DNA from: Rhynchopus sp. YZ270_cl-10
Taxonomy: Eukaryota; Euglenozoa; Diplonemea; Diplonemida; Diplonemidae
Direction of reading: 5' to 3'
Assembly (NCBI GenBank): GCA_964035575.1
Contig: OZ037884.1
Coordinates: 1,178,001 to 1,242,000 of the forward strand
Length of the DNA stretch: 64,000 nucleotides
Position numbers and translations under genes: made by a program. The number at the start of each line of letters is the position of its first letter. Position 1 is the stretch's first letter. The notes beneath the pieces are model-generated. The model ran no database searches and was not told the origin of the DNA. It saw nothing but the letters and a program-made list of their open reading frames with translations. Below are positions 1-8,906 of the stretch, one piece after another.

Positions 1-1
1 T

Positions 2-1219
2 CAAGACAACAAATCAGACGCAACGCCCGAATCACAAAACGATGCCATCGAGCAAGCAGAGGCGGCGCTCAAAGAGACCCTCTCCGTCCCTGTCACCCGC
101 AAGCCGACCTCATCGCAGCCAACCCTATCTCTTGCGACATTGGAACGCAACGAACGTCTTTTGGTCGGAAAGCAGGCCCTCCCGAAGAGCGTGCTCCTCC
201 AGAATCTGTTGAACCGACACACCAAATCGAAGGACCAAGACCACCTGAAGGCAAACAATGTTCGTCCCGACACCTTAGTGACGCACCCTCTTGGGTGGTC
301 GTGCGTCACGTTCTACGAAGTGGTTGTACGAAGCCAATTCGGTGTGCGCGGTGCTTGGCGTCTCCTGCGCTGGTACGTCGAGCGTGCAATAGATCTCTTC
401 GAAGAAGGCTCCCGTCGTCTGTTAGACCGTGCCATCCTCTTTCTAGGACGGTTCATGGAGCCCGGCGCAACGGAGCATGCGTTTTCGCTTCTCCGCTACC
501 GTCCGCTCATGAAAAAGCAGGTGTTCCGCCTGAAAATGCTGTGCTCCTTGGTCGCCGGCGACATCACAGTGGCGTTCCACCTGCTGCGCAAACAGATCAT
601 GGTCGAAGGCGTGTCAAGCAACCACGCGTGGAACATTCTATCAAACCTTCTGCTCCTCCGAGCGAGGCACACCGACCTGCGCCCCACGCTCCGCCACTTG
701 GTTGGCAGCAACATGCAGCAGAACCTCGCCTACCCTTTGTACATGGTCCTCGGGAACTGCCTCGCCCACCGCCACGGGTCAGGACGCCTTGCTCTGGGAC
801 CGTATTTGAGTGCACACAAGCTTCGTCCACGAGACCCTTTAGTACCTCTCGTCATTGCATCAACATATGCGATCCAGGTGTCCACAAGGTACAACCCCAA
901 CAGGCACTATACAATCCTGCATGCGCTAGGCTTTTTCGACATCTACCAGCGCCTGCGAGAGCAAGACCCTGCCTGCCTCTCGGAGATACAATACAACTTT
1001 GGCCGGCTCTTCCATCAATGGGGGCTCAACTCGACAGCAGCGTCACACTACCAACGTGTTCTGGACATGGCGGGGGATGTGCTGAAGGAGAACAGTAGCG
1101 AAGAGGCAGCACTGCTTTCGATGCACAGAGAGGCCGCGTTTAACCTGCACCTTATACTGCGGAAGAGTGGCAATGAACGAGCTGCGGCAGATGTGCTGCG
1201 GAAGTACATTGCTGCATAG
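2..1219 (+). CDS. TFIIIC subunit tau131/GTF3C3-like, C-terminal part
   Basis: Open from the window edge to a stop at 1219, so the 5' end lies outside; the first internal ATG is at 140. TFIIIC recruits TFIIIB to tRNA and other Pol III genes, and its tau131/GTF3C3 subunit is a TPR scaffold in the nucleus. The last ~300 residues read as helical TPR-like pairs and resemble the C-terminal end of GTF3C3. The points of resemblance are the block around NRHYTILHALGFFDIYQRLR, then YNFGRLFHQWGLNSTAASHY, then a closing helix with FNLHLILRKSGNERAAADVL. In the family the corresponding pieces are an RRH...QGF.FL stretch, YNLGR..HQLGL..LA.HYY and YNLSLIY..SGN, ending within about ten residues. The acidic TPR N-terminus would be upstream. 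No intron is visible in this part. The assignment comes from recalled family features; another TPR protein is the alternative. Confidence 0.68.
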   Translation, partial: QDNKSDATPESQNDAIEQAEAALKETLSVPVTRKPTSSQPTLSLATLERNERLLVGKQALPKSVLLQNLLNRHTKSKDQDHLKANNVRPDTLVTHPLGWSCVTFYEVVVRSQFGVRGAWRLLRWYVERAIDLFEEGSRRLLDRAILFLGRFMEPGATEHAFSLLRYRPLMKKQVFRLKMLCSLVAGDITVAFHLLRKQIMVEGVSSNHAWNILSNLLLLRARHTDLRPTLRHLVGSNMQQNLAYPLYMVLGNCLAHRHGSGRLALGPYLSAHKLRPRDPLVPLVIASTYAIQVSTRYNPNRHYTILHALGFFDIYQRLREQDPACLSEIQYNFGRLFHQWGLNSTAASHYQRVLDMAGDVLKENSSEEAALLSMHREAAFNLHLILRKSGNERAAADVLRKYIAA

Positions 1220-1848
1220 TCAACAGATGACGTGGCGTCGAGGAGGGAGGGAGAGAAAGAGAGAGAGAGAAGATGGACATCAACAGAACCCCCATTGTCA
1301 GACCAGAGGTTGGTATCTCGTCTTCGCATAGCTCTTTTGGATGGTGGAACAAAAAAAAAAACCCTTCGTGCAAAATAAACCAAGCGGAAAACCCATAAAG
1401 TTGCTTTGAACGGAGCGGGAGGGGTGGTGGGGGGGTTTTTTTTTAGATAGTTTTTCTGTTTTTGCGTTGCTTGGATGCAAAGACGGAAATTAATGAGGTG
1501 AAGGAGGAGGGGTTAAAGGTGGTATTACCAGCCGACCAAATATTGGAAAAAAAAGGGTGAATTGCGTTCACCATGCTTCTTAACCATGAAATCTTCTCTG
1601 TCACTTGCTCAATCGACACACCTCCATTTCAGACCGCTCTTCAAGGTGTCTCCAACCGCGGCAAGGAATGGACAAGGCGTGCCTTTAGAACTTTCTTCAC
1701 CGGCTGTCTGTGCCATCTGGGGTGCATCACCATGACCGAGATATGCTTCCATTTGTGGCTTCTCCTGTGCAATAGACGTACAGCCTTGTAGAAGTTGCTC
1801 AGAATATCGTCATGTGGTGCACCTTTTCACACAAGGTTTACGGCAGAA
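1220..1848. other. Intergenic, no gene seen
   Basis: About 630 bases after the TFIIIC stop. It holds a short GA-rich run near 1250-1270 and A, G and T homopolymers, and ends where ankyrin homology begins at about 1849. Short open frames lack family signatures. Confidence 0.5.
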
Positions 1849-2326
1849 CAGCGAGGTGCTCATTGATGCAGGGGCAGACATCGATGCAAAGAACAGCGAA
1901 GGATGTGCGCCTCTTCACGTTACTTGTGATGACGATAAACTAGCGATTCTGAAGGTGTTGGTCAAAGCAGGTGCGGATGTGTGTGTCACAGACAACACAG
2001 GAACCACGTGTCTTACAGAAGCGTCCCTCACGCCTCACGTGAGAAGCATACAGATGTGGTGCGTGTTCTGCTCGCGCACGGTGCGGCAGGCAGCACTGAC
2101 TACGCTGGGCACAGCTGAGCTGAGTGTTGTCGGCTCTTCAGATGCACCATTGCCTATTGTGATGAACAAGGGAAAATGTGACTGGGGTGATCGACTCCCC
2201 TCACCACGCCCAGAAGAAAATAAAAAATCACTGGTGTCGCATGCTTGCTGTGCTCCAGTTTTCACACACTTCGTCGATAACGGAACAGCGGGGGGGTACA
2301 AATTGCTCAGTACTTTAATTTTACTT
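1849..2326 (+). pseudogene. Truncated ankyrin-repeat paralogue and its 3' flank
   Basis: The first ~170 bases encode ankyrin units nearly identical to those of the gene at 2384-4087 (VLIDAGADIDA, LVKAGADVC). The sequence then jumps straight to the region matching that gene's final repeat and stop (compare 3998-4090), which is read here in another frame, so the copy has an internal deletion and a frameshift. From about 2107 it matches the 3' flank of the intact gene (4087-4210, then 4992-5090) at high identity. This is the 3' remnant of a tandem duplicate. It could be mistaken for a 190-residue N-terminal extension of the downstream gene because one frame stays open across it. Confidence 0.72.
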
Positions 2327-2383
2327 CCCCCACCCCCAACCACGATGATCCCCCCATCCCCAGACACAGCGACGATACACACC

Positions 2384-4087
2384 ATGCCGAAGCGACACGC
2401 AGACAGCACACAAGAGAAGAAGAAGGCGGCAAAGAGAAGAAAGCTTTCTGCTGACGAGGTCTTGGTGGAGGCTGCCAAGAACGGCGACACGACTGCTGTG
2501 CGGGCAGGACTTGAGAAGTGGACTCCAGACACAGACAGCAGAAAAGTCGCCTTCGATGCTGTGCACGAGGCATGCAGAGGGAACCACGATGAATGCCTCA
2601 CACTGCTTCTTCCGTATGTTGAGACAACGCAGATGGGCTTTGGGATGCTGCTGAGTGAGTGTGTCCACGCAGACCACGTTGCGTGCACGGAGGTCCTCTT
2701 GCAGCATTGGAAGTCTGTCTGCAGCATCGTCGCGTTTGTGCCACACAGGTTAGAGGAAGACAGCAAAGGTCTGGTACCTCGTGCCTGTCCAGCCATGTGG
2801 GCGGACCCTGCAGTGTGTCAGGTGCTCATTGATGCAGGGGCAGACATCGAGACAAGGAACGAGAATGGACGTTCGCCTCTGCACGCTGCCAGCTGTTTTG
2901 GAAATCTGGGGACTGTGAAGATGTTGGTCAGAAGAGCAGGTGCGGGAGTGCGTGTAGCAGACAGCAAAGGAGCGACGTGTCTTATGCTTGCGGCATATTT
3001 TGGACACACCGATATTGTGCGCTATCTTGTGGGCTTGCCGGATGTCGAAGTGAATCATGGAGATAACGACGGCTTCACTGCGTTGCACTACGCAGTACAG
3101 GAAGGACATCACGATGCGGTGGAGGTGCTCATTGATGCAGGGGCAGACATCGATGCAGGGACCAGCGAAGGATGTGCGCCTCTTCACTATGCTTGTGATG
3201 ACGATAAACTAGCGATTGTGAAGGTGTTGGTCAAAGCAGGTGCGGATGTGTGTGCCACCGACAACGAAGGAACCACATGTCTTATAGAAGCGTCAGGCGA
3301 TGGACCCACCGAGACTGTGCGCTATCTTGTGGGCTTGCCGGAGGTGGATATGAACGCAGGGGAGAACCTCTCCTGCACTTCATTGCACTCCGCAGTGTCA
3401 AGAAAGGATAGAAGTCATCCTGAAGTAGTTCAGATGCTCATTGACGCAGGGGCAGATCTTGAGGCAAAGAACGAGAAGGGACGTTCACCTCTGCTGTTGG
3501 CATGCGAGGTTGGCAAGCTCGATGCTGTGAAGATGTTGGTCGAAGCAGGTGCGAGAGCATGTGCCACAGACAGCCAAGGAGATACGTGTCTTATCCTTGC
3601 GGCAAGTTTTGGACACACCGAGATTGTGCGCTATCTTGCAGGCTTGAAGGAGGTGGATGTGAACTACCAGGGATGGAATGACGACACTGCGTTGCACACT
3701 GCGGTGAACGAGGGACATCGCGATGTGGTGGAGGTGCTCATTGATGCAGGGGCAGACATCGATGCAGGGACTAGCGAAGGAGGTACGCCTCTTCACGTTG
3801 CTTGTGAGTACGGGGAACTAGCGATTGTGAAGATGATGGTCAAAGCAGGTGCGGATGTGTGTGTCACCGACAACGCAGGAACCACATGTCTTATCATAGC
3901 AGCAGCCAATGGTCACACCGAGACTGTGCGCTATCTTGTGGGCTTACCAGAGGTGGACGTGAATCACACAACTAATGGGGGCGAGACTGCAGTGCACTAC
4001 GCCTCACGTGAGAAGCGTACAGATGTGGTGCGTGTTCTGCTCGCGCACGGTGCGGTGTGCAGCACTGACTGCGCTGGGCACAGCTGA
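2384..4087 (+). CDS. Ankyrin-repeat protein, 567 aa, nuclear-type basic start
   Basis: The chosen ATG gives a lysine/arginine-rich N-terminus (KKKAAKRRK) that looks like a nuclear localisation signal; the open frame upstream belongs to the duplicate at 1849-2326. After an atypical helical section (residues ~20-145) come about ten ankyrin units. They alternate between two forms: a canonical one (VEVLIDAGADIDA.. plus G..PLH.AC) and one with TCL..AA..GHTE.VRYLVGLPEVDVN. Units are conserved at DNA level, which suggests recent expansion or gene conversion. Ankyrin repeats bind proteins; no catalytic domain follows and the protein ends just after the last repeat (VVRVLLAHGA). Partner and function cannot be read. 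A paralogue lies at 30367-31530 and a broken copy just upstream. Confidence 0.8.
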   Translation: MPKRHADSTQEKKKAAKRRKLSADEVLVEAAKNGDTTAVRAGLEKWTPDTDSRKVAFDAVHEACRGNHDECLTLLLPYVETTQMGFGMLLSECVHADHVACTEVLLQHWKSVCSIVAFVPHRLEEDSKGLVPRACPAMWADPAVCQVLIDAGADIETRNENGRSPLHAASCFGNLGTVKMLVRRAGAGVRVADSKGATCLMLAAYFGHTDIVRYLVGLPDVEVNHGDNDGFTALHYAVQEGHHDAVEVLIDAGADIDAGTSEGCAPLHYACDDDKLAIVKVLVKAGADVCATDNEGTTCLIEASGDGPTETVRYLVGLPEVDMNAGENLSCTSLHSAVSRKDRSHPEVVQMLIDAGADLEAKNEKGRSPLLLACEVGKLDAVKMLVEAGARACATDSQGDTCLILAASFGHTEIVRYLAGLKEVDVNYQGWNDDTALHTAVNEGHRDVVEVLIDAGADIDAGTSEGGTPLHVACEYGELAIVKMMVKAGADVCVTDNAGTTCLIIAAANGHTETVRYLVGLPEVDVNHTTNGGETAVHYASREKRTDVVRVLLAHGAVCSTDCAGHS

Positions 4088-4210
4088 GCTGAGTGTTGTC
4101 GGCTCTTCAGATGCACCATTGCCTATTGTGATGAACAAGGGAAAATGTGACGGGGGTGATCGACTCCCCTCACCACGCCCAAAAGAAAATACAAAATCAC
4201 TGGTGTCGCA
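4088..4210 (+). repeat. 3' flank of the ankyrin gene, duplicated
   Basis: About 120 bases almost identical to 2107-2243 downstream of the broken ankyrin copy. The match resumes at 4996 after the insertion 4211-4991, so this pair gives a natural filled/empty comparison for the insertion. Confidence 0.8.
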
Positions 4211-4991
4211 CAGGCATATTGCTAAGTGCCGTTTCGCCGTTTTGCCTTTTTGGCCAAAATCACAAAATTTTTTTTTTTGAAAACGCCGTTTCGCCGTTTT
4301 GCCTTTTTAAAAAACGCCGTTTTCAAAATTGGCGAAGCGCCGTTTCCCCCGAGAAAACGGCGTTTTCAACGCGACAAAAACGCCGTTTCCTGCCGTCATT
4401 TTTTGAGAAAAAGGATATAACAAAATCATAAAAGTAGCGTACCGTGCGCCTGCGGCGCAAGCTTGCACACCCTTCCCATGACATAGTTTGGCTGTAAAAT
4501 AGTGCAATTTTAAGCGCGATTTTTGAAATGTTGCGTACCGTGGCTTCGCCAGGAACCTTTGGTTACCTGACTAACCTTTGGTTAGTCCATAGCCACCATT
4601 TCTTTTATAAATTTACTAAGGTTACTGATAAGAAGGCGGACACCCACTACGGATTGCGGATCACCAGTGGCTGAAAGCTACCAAGGCACAGGAGGGAAGC
4701 TTTCCCGCAGAGAAGGGTTGGGGTGGTGTAGGTTGGCCGTGGATCACAAAATGCCGAGAATATTTTTCGCTGAGTTTTCCGCACAGAAAAAATGACTGCC
4801 TCACGCAAAACCACCTTTTTGGTGGAGGCTAGGGGGGCTATCTAATGCCCTCTGTGGTTGGCAGGGAGGTGCGCGCGAAGCGAGCGACGACCGCTTTCAA
4901 CGGGGTGAAAAAAAATTTTTTCGGCCTGGAAAAAAAAAAAGTGTCGCCGTTTTGCTTTTTTCCACTTTCGGCAAAGTTAGCAATATGCCTG
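4211..4991. mobile_element. Non-autonomous hAT-like element, 781 bp
   Basis: Bounded by a perfect 15-bp terminal inverted repeat CAGGCATATTGCTAA (4211-4225 and 4977-4991). The uninserted copy of the same flank is at about 2236-2250. The left flank ends GTGTCGCA and the same 8 bases recur four bases after the right end, close to the 8-bp duplication typical of hAT elements but not exact. The CAGG terminus and the inner motif GTGCGCCTGCGGCGC (about 4443-4457) are shared with the element at 54876-56462. The interior is made of repeated AACGCCGTTT-type stretches and has no transposase. Confidence 0.75.
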
Positions 4992-5090
4992 GACAGTGTC
5001 GCATGCTTCTGTGCTCCAGTTTTCACACACTTCGTCGATAACTTCGTTGAACAGCGGGGGGGTACAAATTGCACAGTACTTTATATTGTC
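4992..5090 (+). repeat. Remainder of the duplicated ankyrin 3' flank
   Basis: Matches 2240-2326 (including CACACTTCGTCGATAAC and a G-run followed by TACAAATTGC). It confirms that 4211-4991 is an insertion into this flank. Confidence 0.75.
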
Positions 5091-5300
5091 GTCACGTACT
5101 TCGAGCGGGCACATTCCACCCGGGGCACCCCACGCTGGGGCCACTCACCCTTCAAGACATACAGCAATCACACACTCCTCATGCTCGCTGCACGTTCCGG
5201 TGACCCAGAGTGCCTTCGCATTGCGTTCAAAGCAGGGGTTCCCAACCACACACCGGCTCTCTGCGTTTGTATGATTGCCTCCTTCAGTGTTCTGATGTCC
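5091..5300 (+). pseudogene. Ankyrin-like fragment ahead of the first LRR gene
   Basis: One frame reads NHTLLMLAARSGDPECLRIA followed by FKAG, the pattern of a single ankyrin unit, without a start or a continuation. It looks like a small piece of another ankyrin gene left at the junction where the LRR array begins. Confidence 0.45.
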
Positions 5301-5355
5301 TCTCCTACTCCCACAACCCCACCACACAACAGAGCAACACAAAAAAGAAGACAAA

Positions 5356-6315
5356 ATGGACGTAACCATCAAGGGGTACGACGACAACTTGTTCATGCTC
5401 GAGGTGGGTGTGGATGACACAACGGAGACGATGCGGCAGAAGGTGGCGTCTGCAGTGGGGTTGGCTGAGGACAGCTTCCGCATGGGCTTCGGAGGGAAGG
5501 ACGAAGGAGAGGACATCACGCAGCTGAGTGCTGGAGACACAATCATCCTGACGAAAACTACGAAGTACGCAGCCCGAGCAGAGCTTCACGCGTTGGGTGA
5601 GACGGACATCACGGCAGAGCGGTTGGAGGAGGCGGATGATCCTGAGGTGGCGTGTTTGCTTCTGCAGGCGGAGGTTGCGACTGTCATTCCGGATAACTTC
5701 TTGTCGGGTTCATCGTTAACGAGACTTGATCTGAGTGCTGTGTCTTGTGTGACGAAAGTAGGCGGTGGGTTTCTGTACGGTTGTACAACGTTGACAAGCA
5801 TCGACCTGTCAGGGATGAGCAAGGTGATGCACATCGGTAGCTACTTTCTCCACAGCTGCGAAGGTTTAACCACTCTGGGTCTCTCGCCACTCGGCAACTT
5901 GACAGAAATCGGTAGCTACTTTCTCTACGGCTGCGAAGGCTTAACCACTCTGGATCTTTCCCCACTCAGCAACTTGGCAGAAATTTGTGAAGGCTTTCTC
6001 AGCGGATGCGAAGGCTTAACCACTCTGGATCTTTCACCACTCAGCAATTTAACGCACATCGGTCGCTACTTTCTCGACGGCTGCAAAGGTTTAACCACTC
6101 TGGGTCTTTCCCCACTCAGCAGGGTTGAGGTTGTTGGTTGTCACTTTCTTACGAACTGCACTTCGTTGAAGAGTATTCACCTTACCGGCTGCAGCAGTGC
6201 TGTGTCCGACGCAGTGGTGAAGTGCAATCTGAGCAAGCTTGTGGTTGAATCACGTCCGAAACGCAGCAGAGAATCCCCCCATCAAGCACACAAACGGCAG
6301 AGAGCCACACAATGA
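5356..6315 (+). CDS. Ubiquitin-like/LRR protein, copy 1, 319 aa
   Basis: Residues 1-70 (MDVTIKGYDDNLFMLEVGVD start; later G.DI.QLSAGDTIIL) fit a ubiquitin-like beta-grasp fold: a short strand, a turn, a second strand, a helix with TMRQKVASAVGL, then a closing strand. A linker (residues ~75-115) leads to about seven leucine-rich units of 23-24 residues of the BspA/LRR_5 kind, with the pattern FL.GC.GLTTLDLSPLSNLT.IG. The tail is basic (KRSRE..HKRQR) and may direct nuclear import. Such LRR arrays mediate protein binding. Copy 2 at 7364-8473 is nearly identical outside the repeat number. The start is fixed by identity with copy 2 and the shared leader ACACAACAGAGCAACAC. Function unknown. Confidence 0.8.
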   Translation: MDVTIKGYDDNLFMLEVGVDDTTETMRQKVASAVGLAEDSFRMGFGGKDEGEDITQLSAGDTIILTKTTKYAARAELHALGETDITAERLEEADDPEVACLLLQAEVATVIPDNFLSGSSLTRLDLSAVSCVTKVGGGFLYGCTTLTSIDLSGMSKVMHIGSYFLHSCEGLTTLGLSPLGNLTEIGSYFLYGCEGLTTLDLSPLSNLAEICEGFLSGCEGLTTLDLSPLSNLTHIGRYFLDGCKGLTTLGLSPLSRVEVVGCHFLTNCTSLKSIHLTGCSSAVSDAVVKCNLSKLVVESRPKRSRESPHQAHKRQRATQ

Positions 6316-6442
6316 CGATGAGGTGTGCTGGTGGTTTCAGCCTCAGAATTGGCAAGGTTCGCGGTACCGAGTGGTGGCTCACGTGCCATTTGTGTTTGAG
6401 GACGCCCGCTTTGTAGCACAGCACCAAAAGCAAAGCAGCTGT

Positions 6443-6717
6443 GCTGCGGTCAACGAAAGCAGACATGGTGGCAGTTTAGTGAGGACACATCAGTTGGCAC
6501 ACTACCACAAGATGTACCATAAGATTGCAGAGGACATAGCACACGACGCAGGACACAGCGAAGCCTTCGTTGCTGCATAAGAAGCGAACTGCGAAGCAGA
6601 CGAAGAAGCGCAAAAGAGAGGACAGCGACTGAGAAGCCTGACATAGTATCCTGTGTGGCTTTGTGTTGTTGAGTGTCGACGTCTGCCAGAGATGTTTACT
6701 GTGTTTGCGTGTCTATA
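6443..6717 (+). repeat. 3' flank shared by both LRR copies (first copy)
   Basis: About 275 bases nearly identical to 8496-8767. Part could be untranslated sequence of the LRR transcript; an open frame inside is not supported because it has no independent start in copy 2. Confidence 0.8.
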
Positions 6718-7227
6718 CCCTCATAGTAAAAATAATGTTTTTTCAAAAATAAATTAATAAAAAAATGACCCAAAAGTAACATTTTTTTTGTAACAATTTA
6801 ATAAAATGTTTTATTCGTTTTTTTGCAGTTGGGCAAAAAGTAACAAATGTTACAAAGAAAAAATAAAAAGCCCATGGTTGAAGCACGGGAGTACCATAGG
6901 GAACTGGGTTGCTGACCACACCATCCAGGCTGTACCTCAATTTTTATTTTTGCCTGCGGCGCCATTTTCCCCTTTTTGCTCCGCAAAAAAGGGTTCGTTG
7001 AGTGACTCTGTGTAAAAAGCTATATTTTTACACCATGGGTGTCCGCGCTGTATGCTTTATTAGCCCCCCCAGTAACATTTTTGTTACGCCTGCGGCGTAA
7101 CAAAAATGTTACAAAAAAATAAAATCCAAACAATGAAAAAAGTAACAAAATGCAAAAATGTTATAAAAAAAATAAAAATCGCCGAAATAATTTATTTGTA
7201 ACAATAACATAATTTATACTATGAGGG
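6718..7227. mobile_element. TA-flanked MITE, 510 bp
   Basis: Ends in inverted repeats beginning CCCTCATAGTA (perfect for 11 bp, imperfect for about ten more) and flanked by TA (6716-6717, 7228-7229). The paralogous segment at 8761-8775 reads GTCTATATTTGACTC with a single TA and no insert, a clean empty site. TA duplication points to the Tc1/mariner group. The inside is AT-rich and contains a 41-base perfect hairpin at 7072-7112. No transposase is present, so it needs one supplied in trans. Confidence 0.88.
7072..7112. repeat. Perfect 19-bp inverted repeat, 3-base loop
   Basis: The arm GTAACATTTTTGTTACGCC is followed by TGC and its exact complement. It lies inside the MITE 6718-7227 and forms a cruciform-capable foldback. 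Similar GCCTGCGGCG cores occur in both hAT-like elements of the window. Confidence 0.9.
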
Positions 7228-7363
7228 TATTTGACTCTTCCCCCTTTCTTATTTACATCTTTGCAGTTTTTTTCTTCTCCATTTCCTTCACCTACCTCTC
7301 CAGAACACCACAAAAACAATGGGCAACCCCACCACACAACAGAGCAACACAAAAAAAGATAAA
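7228..7363 (+). promoter_or_regulatory. 5' region of LRR copy 2 with likely SL acceptor
   Basis: A pyrimidine-rich tract ends in CTCTCCAG at 7303, about 60 bases before the start codon, the arrangement expected of a trans-splice acceptor in an SL-using genome. An earlier TTTGCAG lies at about 7260-7266. The same tract recurs at 8768-8857 as a stub with no LRR gene after it. Confidence 0.5.
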
Positions 7364-8473
7364 ATGGACGTAACCATCAAGGGGTACGACGACAACTTGT
7401 TCATGATCGAGGTGGGTGTGGATGACACAACGGAGACGATGCGGCAGAAGGTGGCGTCTGCAGTGGGGTTGGCTGAGGACAGCTTCCGCATGGGCTTCGG
7501 AGGGAAGGACGAAGGAGAGGACATCACGCAGCTGAGTGCTGGAGACACAATCATCCTGACGAAAACTACGAAGTACGCAGCCCGAGCAGAGCTTCACGCG
7601 TTGGGTGAGACGGACATCACTGCAGAGCGGTTGGAGGATGTGGAGGATCCTGAGGTGGCGTGTTTGCTTCTGCAGGCGGAGGTTGCGACTGTCATTCCGG
7701 ACGAGTTCTTGTCGGGTTCATCGTTAACGAGACTTGATCTGAGTGCTGTGTCTTGTGTGACGGAAGTAGGCGATGGGTTTCTCATCAGTTGTGCAACGTT
7801 GACAAGCATCGACCTGTCAGGGATGAGCAAGGTGACGCACATCGGTAGCTGTTTTCTCGACGGCTGCGAAGGCTTAACCACTCTGGATCTCTCGCCACTC
7901 AGCGGCTTGACAGAAATCGGTAGCTGTTTTCTCTACCGCTGCAAAGGTTTAACCACTCTGGATCTCTCGCCACTCAGCAACTTGACAGCAATCGGTGATA
8001 ACTTTCTCGAGGGCTGCGAAGGCTTAACCACTCTGGATCTCTCGCCACTCAGCGGCTTGACAGCAATCGGTGATAACTTTCTCTACGGCTGCGAAGGCTT
8101 AACCACTCTGGATCTCTCGCCACTCAGCAACTTGACAGCAATCGGTCATAACTTTCTCTACCGCTGCAAAGGTTTAACCACTCTGGATCTCTCGCCACTC
8201 AGCAACTTGACAGCAATCGGTGATAACTTTCTCGACATCTGCAAAGGCTTAACCACTCTGGATCTCTCGCCACTCAGCAGGGTTAAGGTTGTTGGTCGTT
8301 ACTTTCTTACGAACTGCACTTCGTTGAAGAGTATTCACCTTACCGGCTGCAGCAGTGCTGTGTCCGACGCAGTGGTGAAGTGCAAGCTGAGCAAGCTTGT
8401 GGTTGAATCACGTCCGAAACGCAGCAGAGAATCCCCCCATCAAGCACACAAACGGCAGAGAGCCGCACAATGA
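7364..8473 (+). CDS. Ubiquitin-like/LRR protein, copy 2, 369 aa
   Basis: Tandem paralogue of 5356-6315: identical ubiquitin-like N-terminus apart from single changes (M to I near residue 14), then about nine leucine-rich units instead of seven, then the same C-terminal cap (LTGCSSAVSDAVVKC) and basic tail. The extra units are nearly perfect copies of their neighbours (LTAIGDNFL.GC.GLTTLDLS), so the array grows and shrinks in whole units. An ATG 45 bases upstream at 7319 is in frame but is absent as a start in copy 1; the conserved ATG at 7364 is preferred. Probably a protein-binding adaptor; the partner is unknown. Confidence 0.8.
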   Translation: MDVTIKGYDDNLFMIEVGVDDTTETMRQKVASAVGLAEDSFRMGFGGKDEGEDITQLSAGDTIILTKTTKYAARAELHALGETDITAERLEDVEDPEVACLLLQAEVATVIPDEFLSGSSLTRLDLSAVSCVTEVGDGFLISCATLTSIDLSGMSKVTHIGSCFLDGCEGLTTLDLSPLSGLTEIGSCFLYRCKGLTTLDLSPLSNLTAIGDNFLEGCEGLTTLDLSPLSGLTAIGDNFLYGCEGLTTLDLSPLSNLTAIGHNFLYRCKGLTTLDLSPLSNLTAIGDNFLDICKGLTTLDLSPLSRVKVVGRYFLTNCTSLKSIHLTGCSSAVSDAVVKCKLSKLVVESRPKRSRESPHQAHKRQRAAQ

Positions 8474-8495
8474 CGATGAGGTATGGTGGTGACTT

Positions 8496-8767
8496 CTCGT
8501 CAACGAAAGCAGACATGGTGGCAGTTTAGTGAGGACACATCAGTTGGCACACTACCACAAGATGTACCATAAGATTGCAGAGGACATAGCACACGACGCA
8601 GGACACAGCGAAGCCTTCGTTGCTGCATAAGAAGCGAACTGCGAAGCAGACGAAGAAGCGCAAAAGAGAGGACAGCGACTGAGAAGCCTGACATAGTATC
8701 CTGTGTGGCTTTGTGTTGTTGAGTGTCGACGTCTGCCAGAGATGTTTACTGTGTTTGCGTGTCTATA
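8496..8767 (+). repeat. 3' flank shared by both LRR copies (second copy)
   Basis: Near-identical to 6443-6717; contains the empty TA site of the MITE at 8766-8767. Confidence 0.8.
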
Positions 8768-8857
8768 TTTGACTCTTCCCCCTTTCTTATTTACATCTTT
8801 GCAGTTTTTTTTTCTCCATTTCCTTCACCTACCTCTCCAGAACACCACAAAAACAAT
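8768..8857 (+). repeat. Stub of a third LRR unit (5' region only)
   Basis: Repeats the pyrimidine-rich leader seen at 7230-7320, up to CCACAAAAACAATGGG, and then diverges. The duplication unit therefore ended inside the leader of a third copy, immediately upstream of the large gene at 8907. Confidence 0.7.
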
Positions 8858-8906
8858 GGGTGTGTTTATATAAACAATATTGCAGTTTTTTGTAGACTTT
8901 TGAGAC

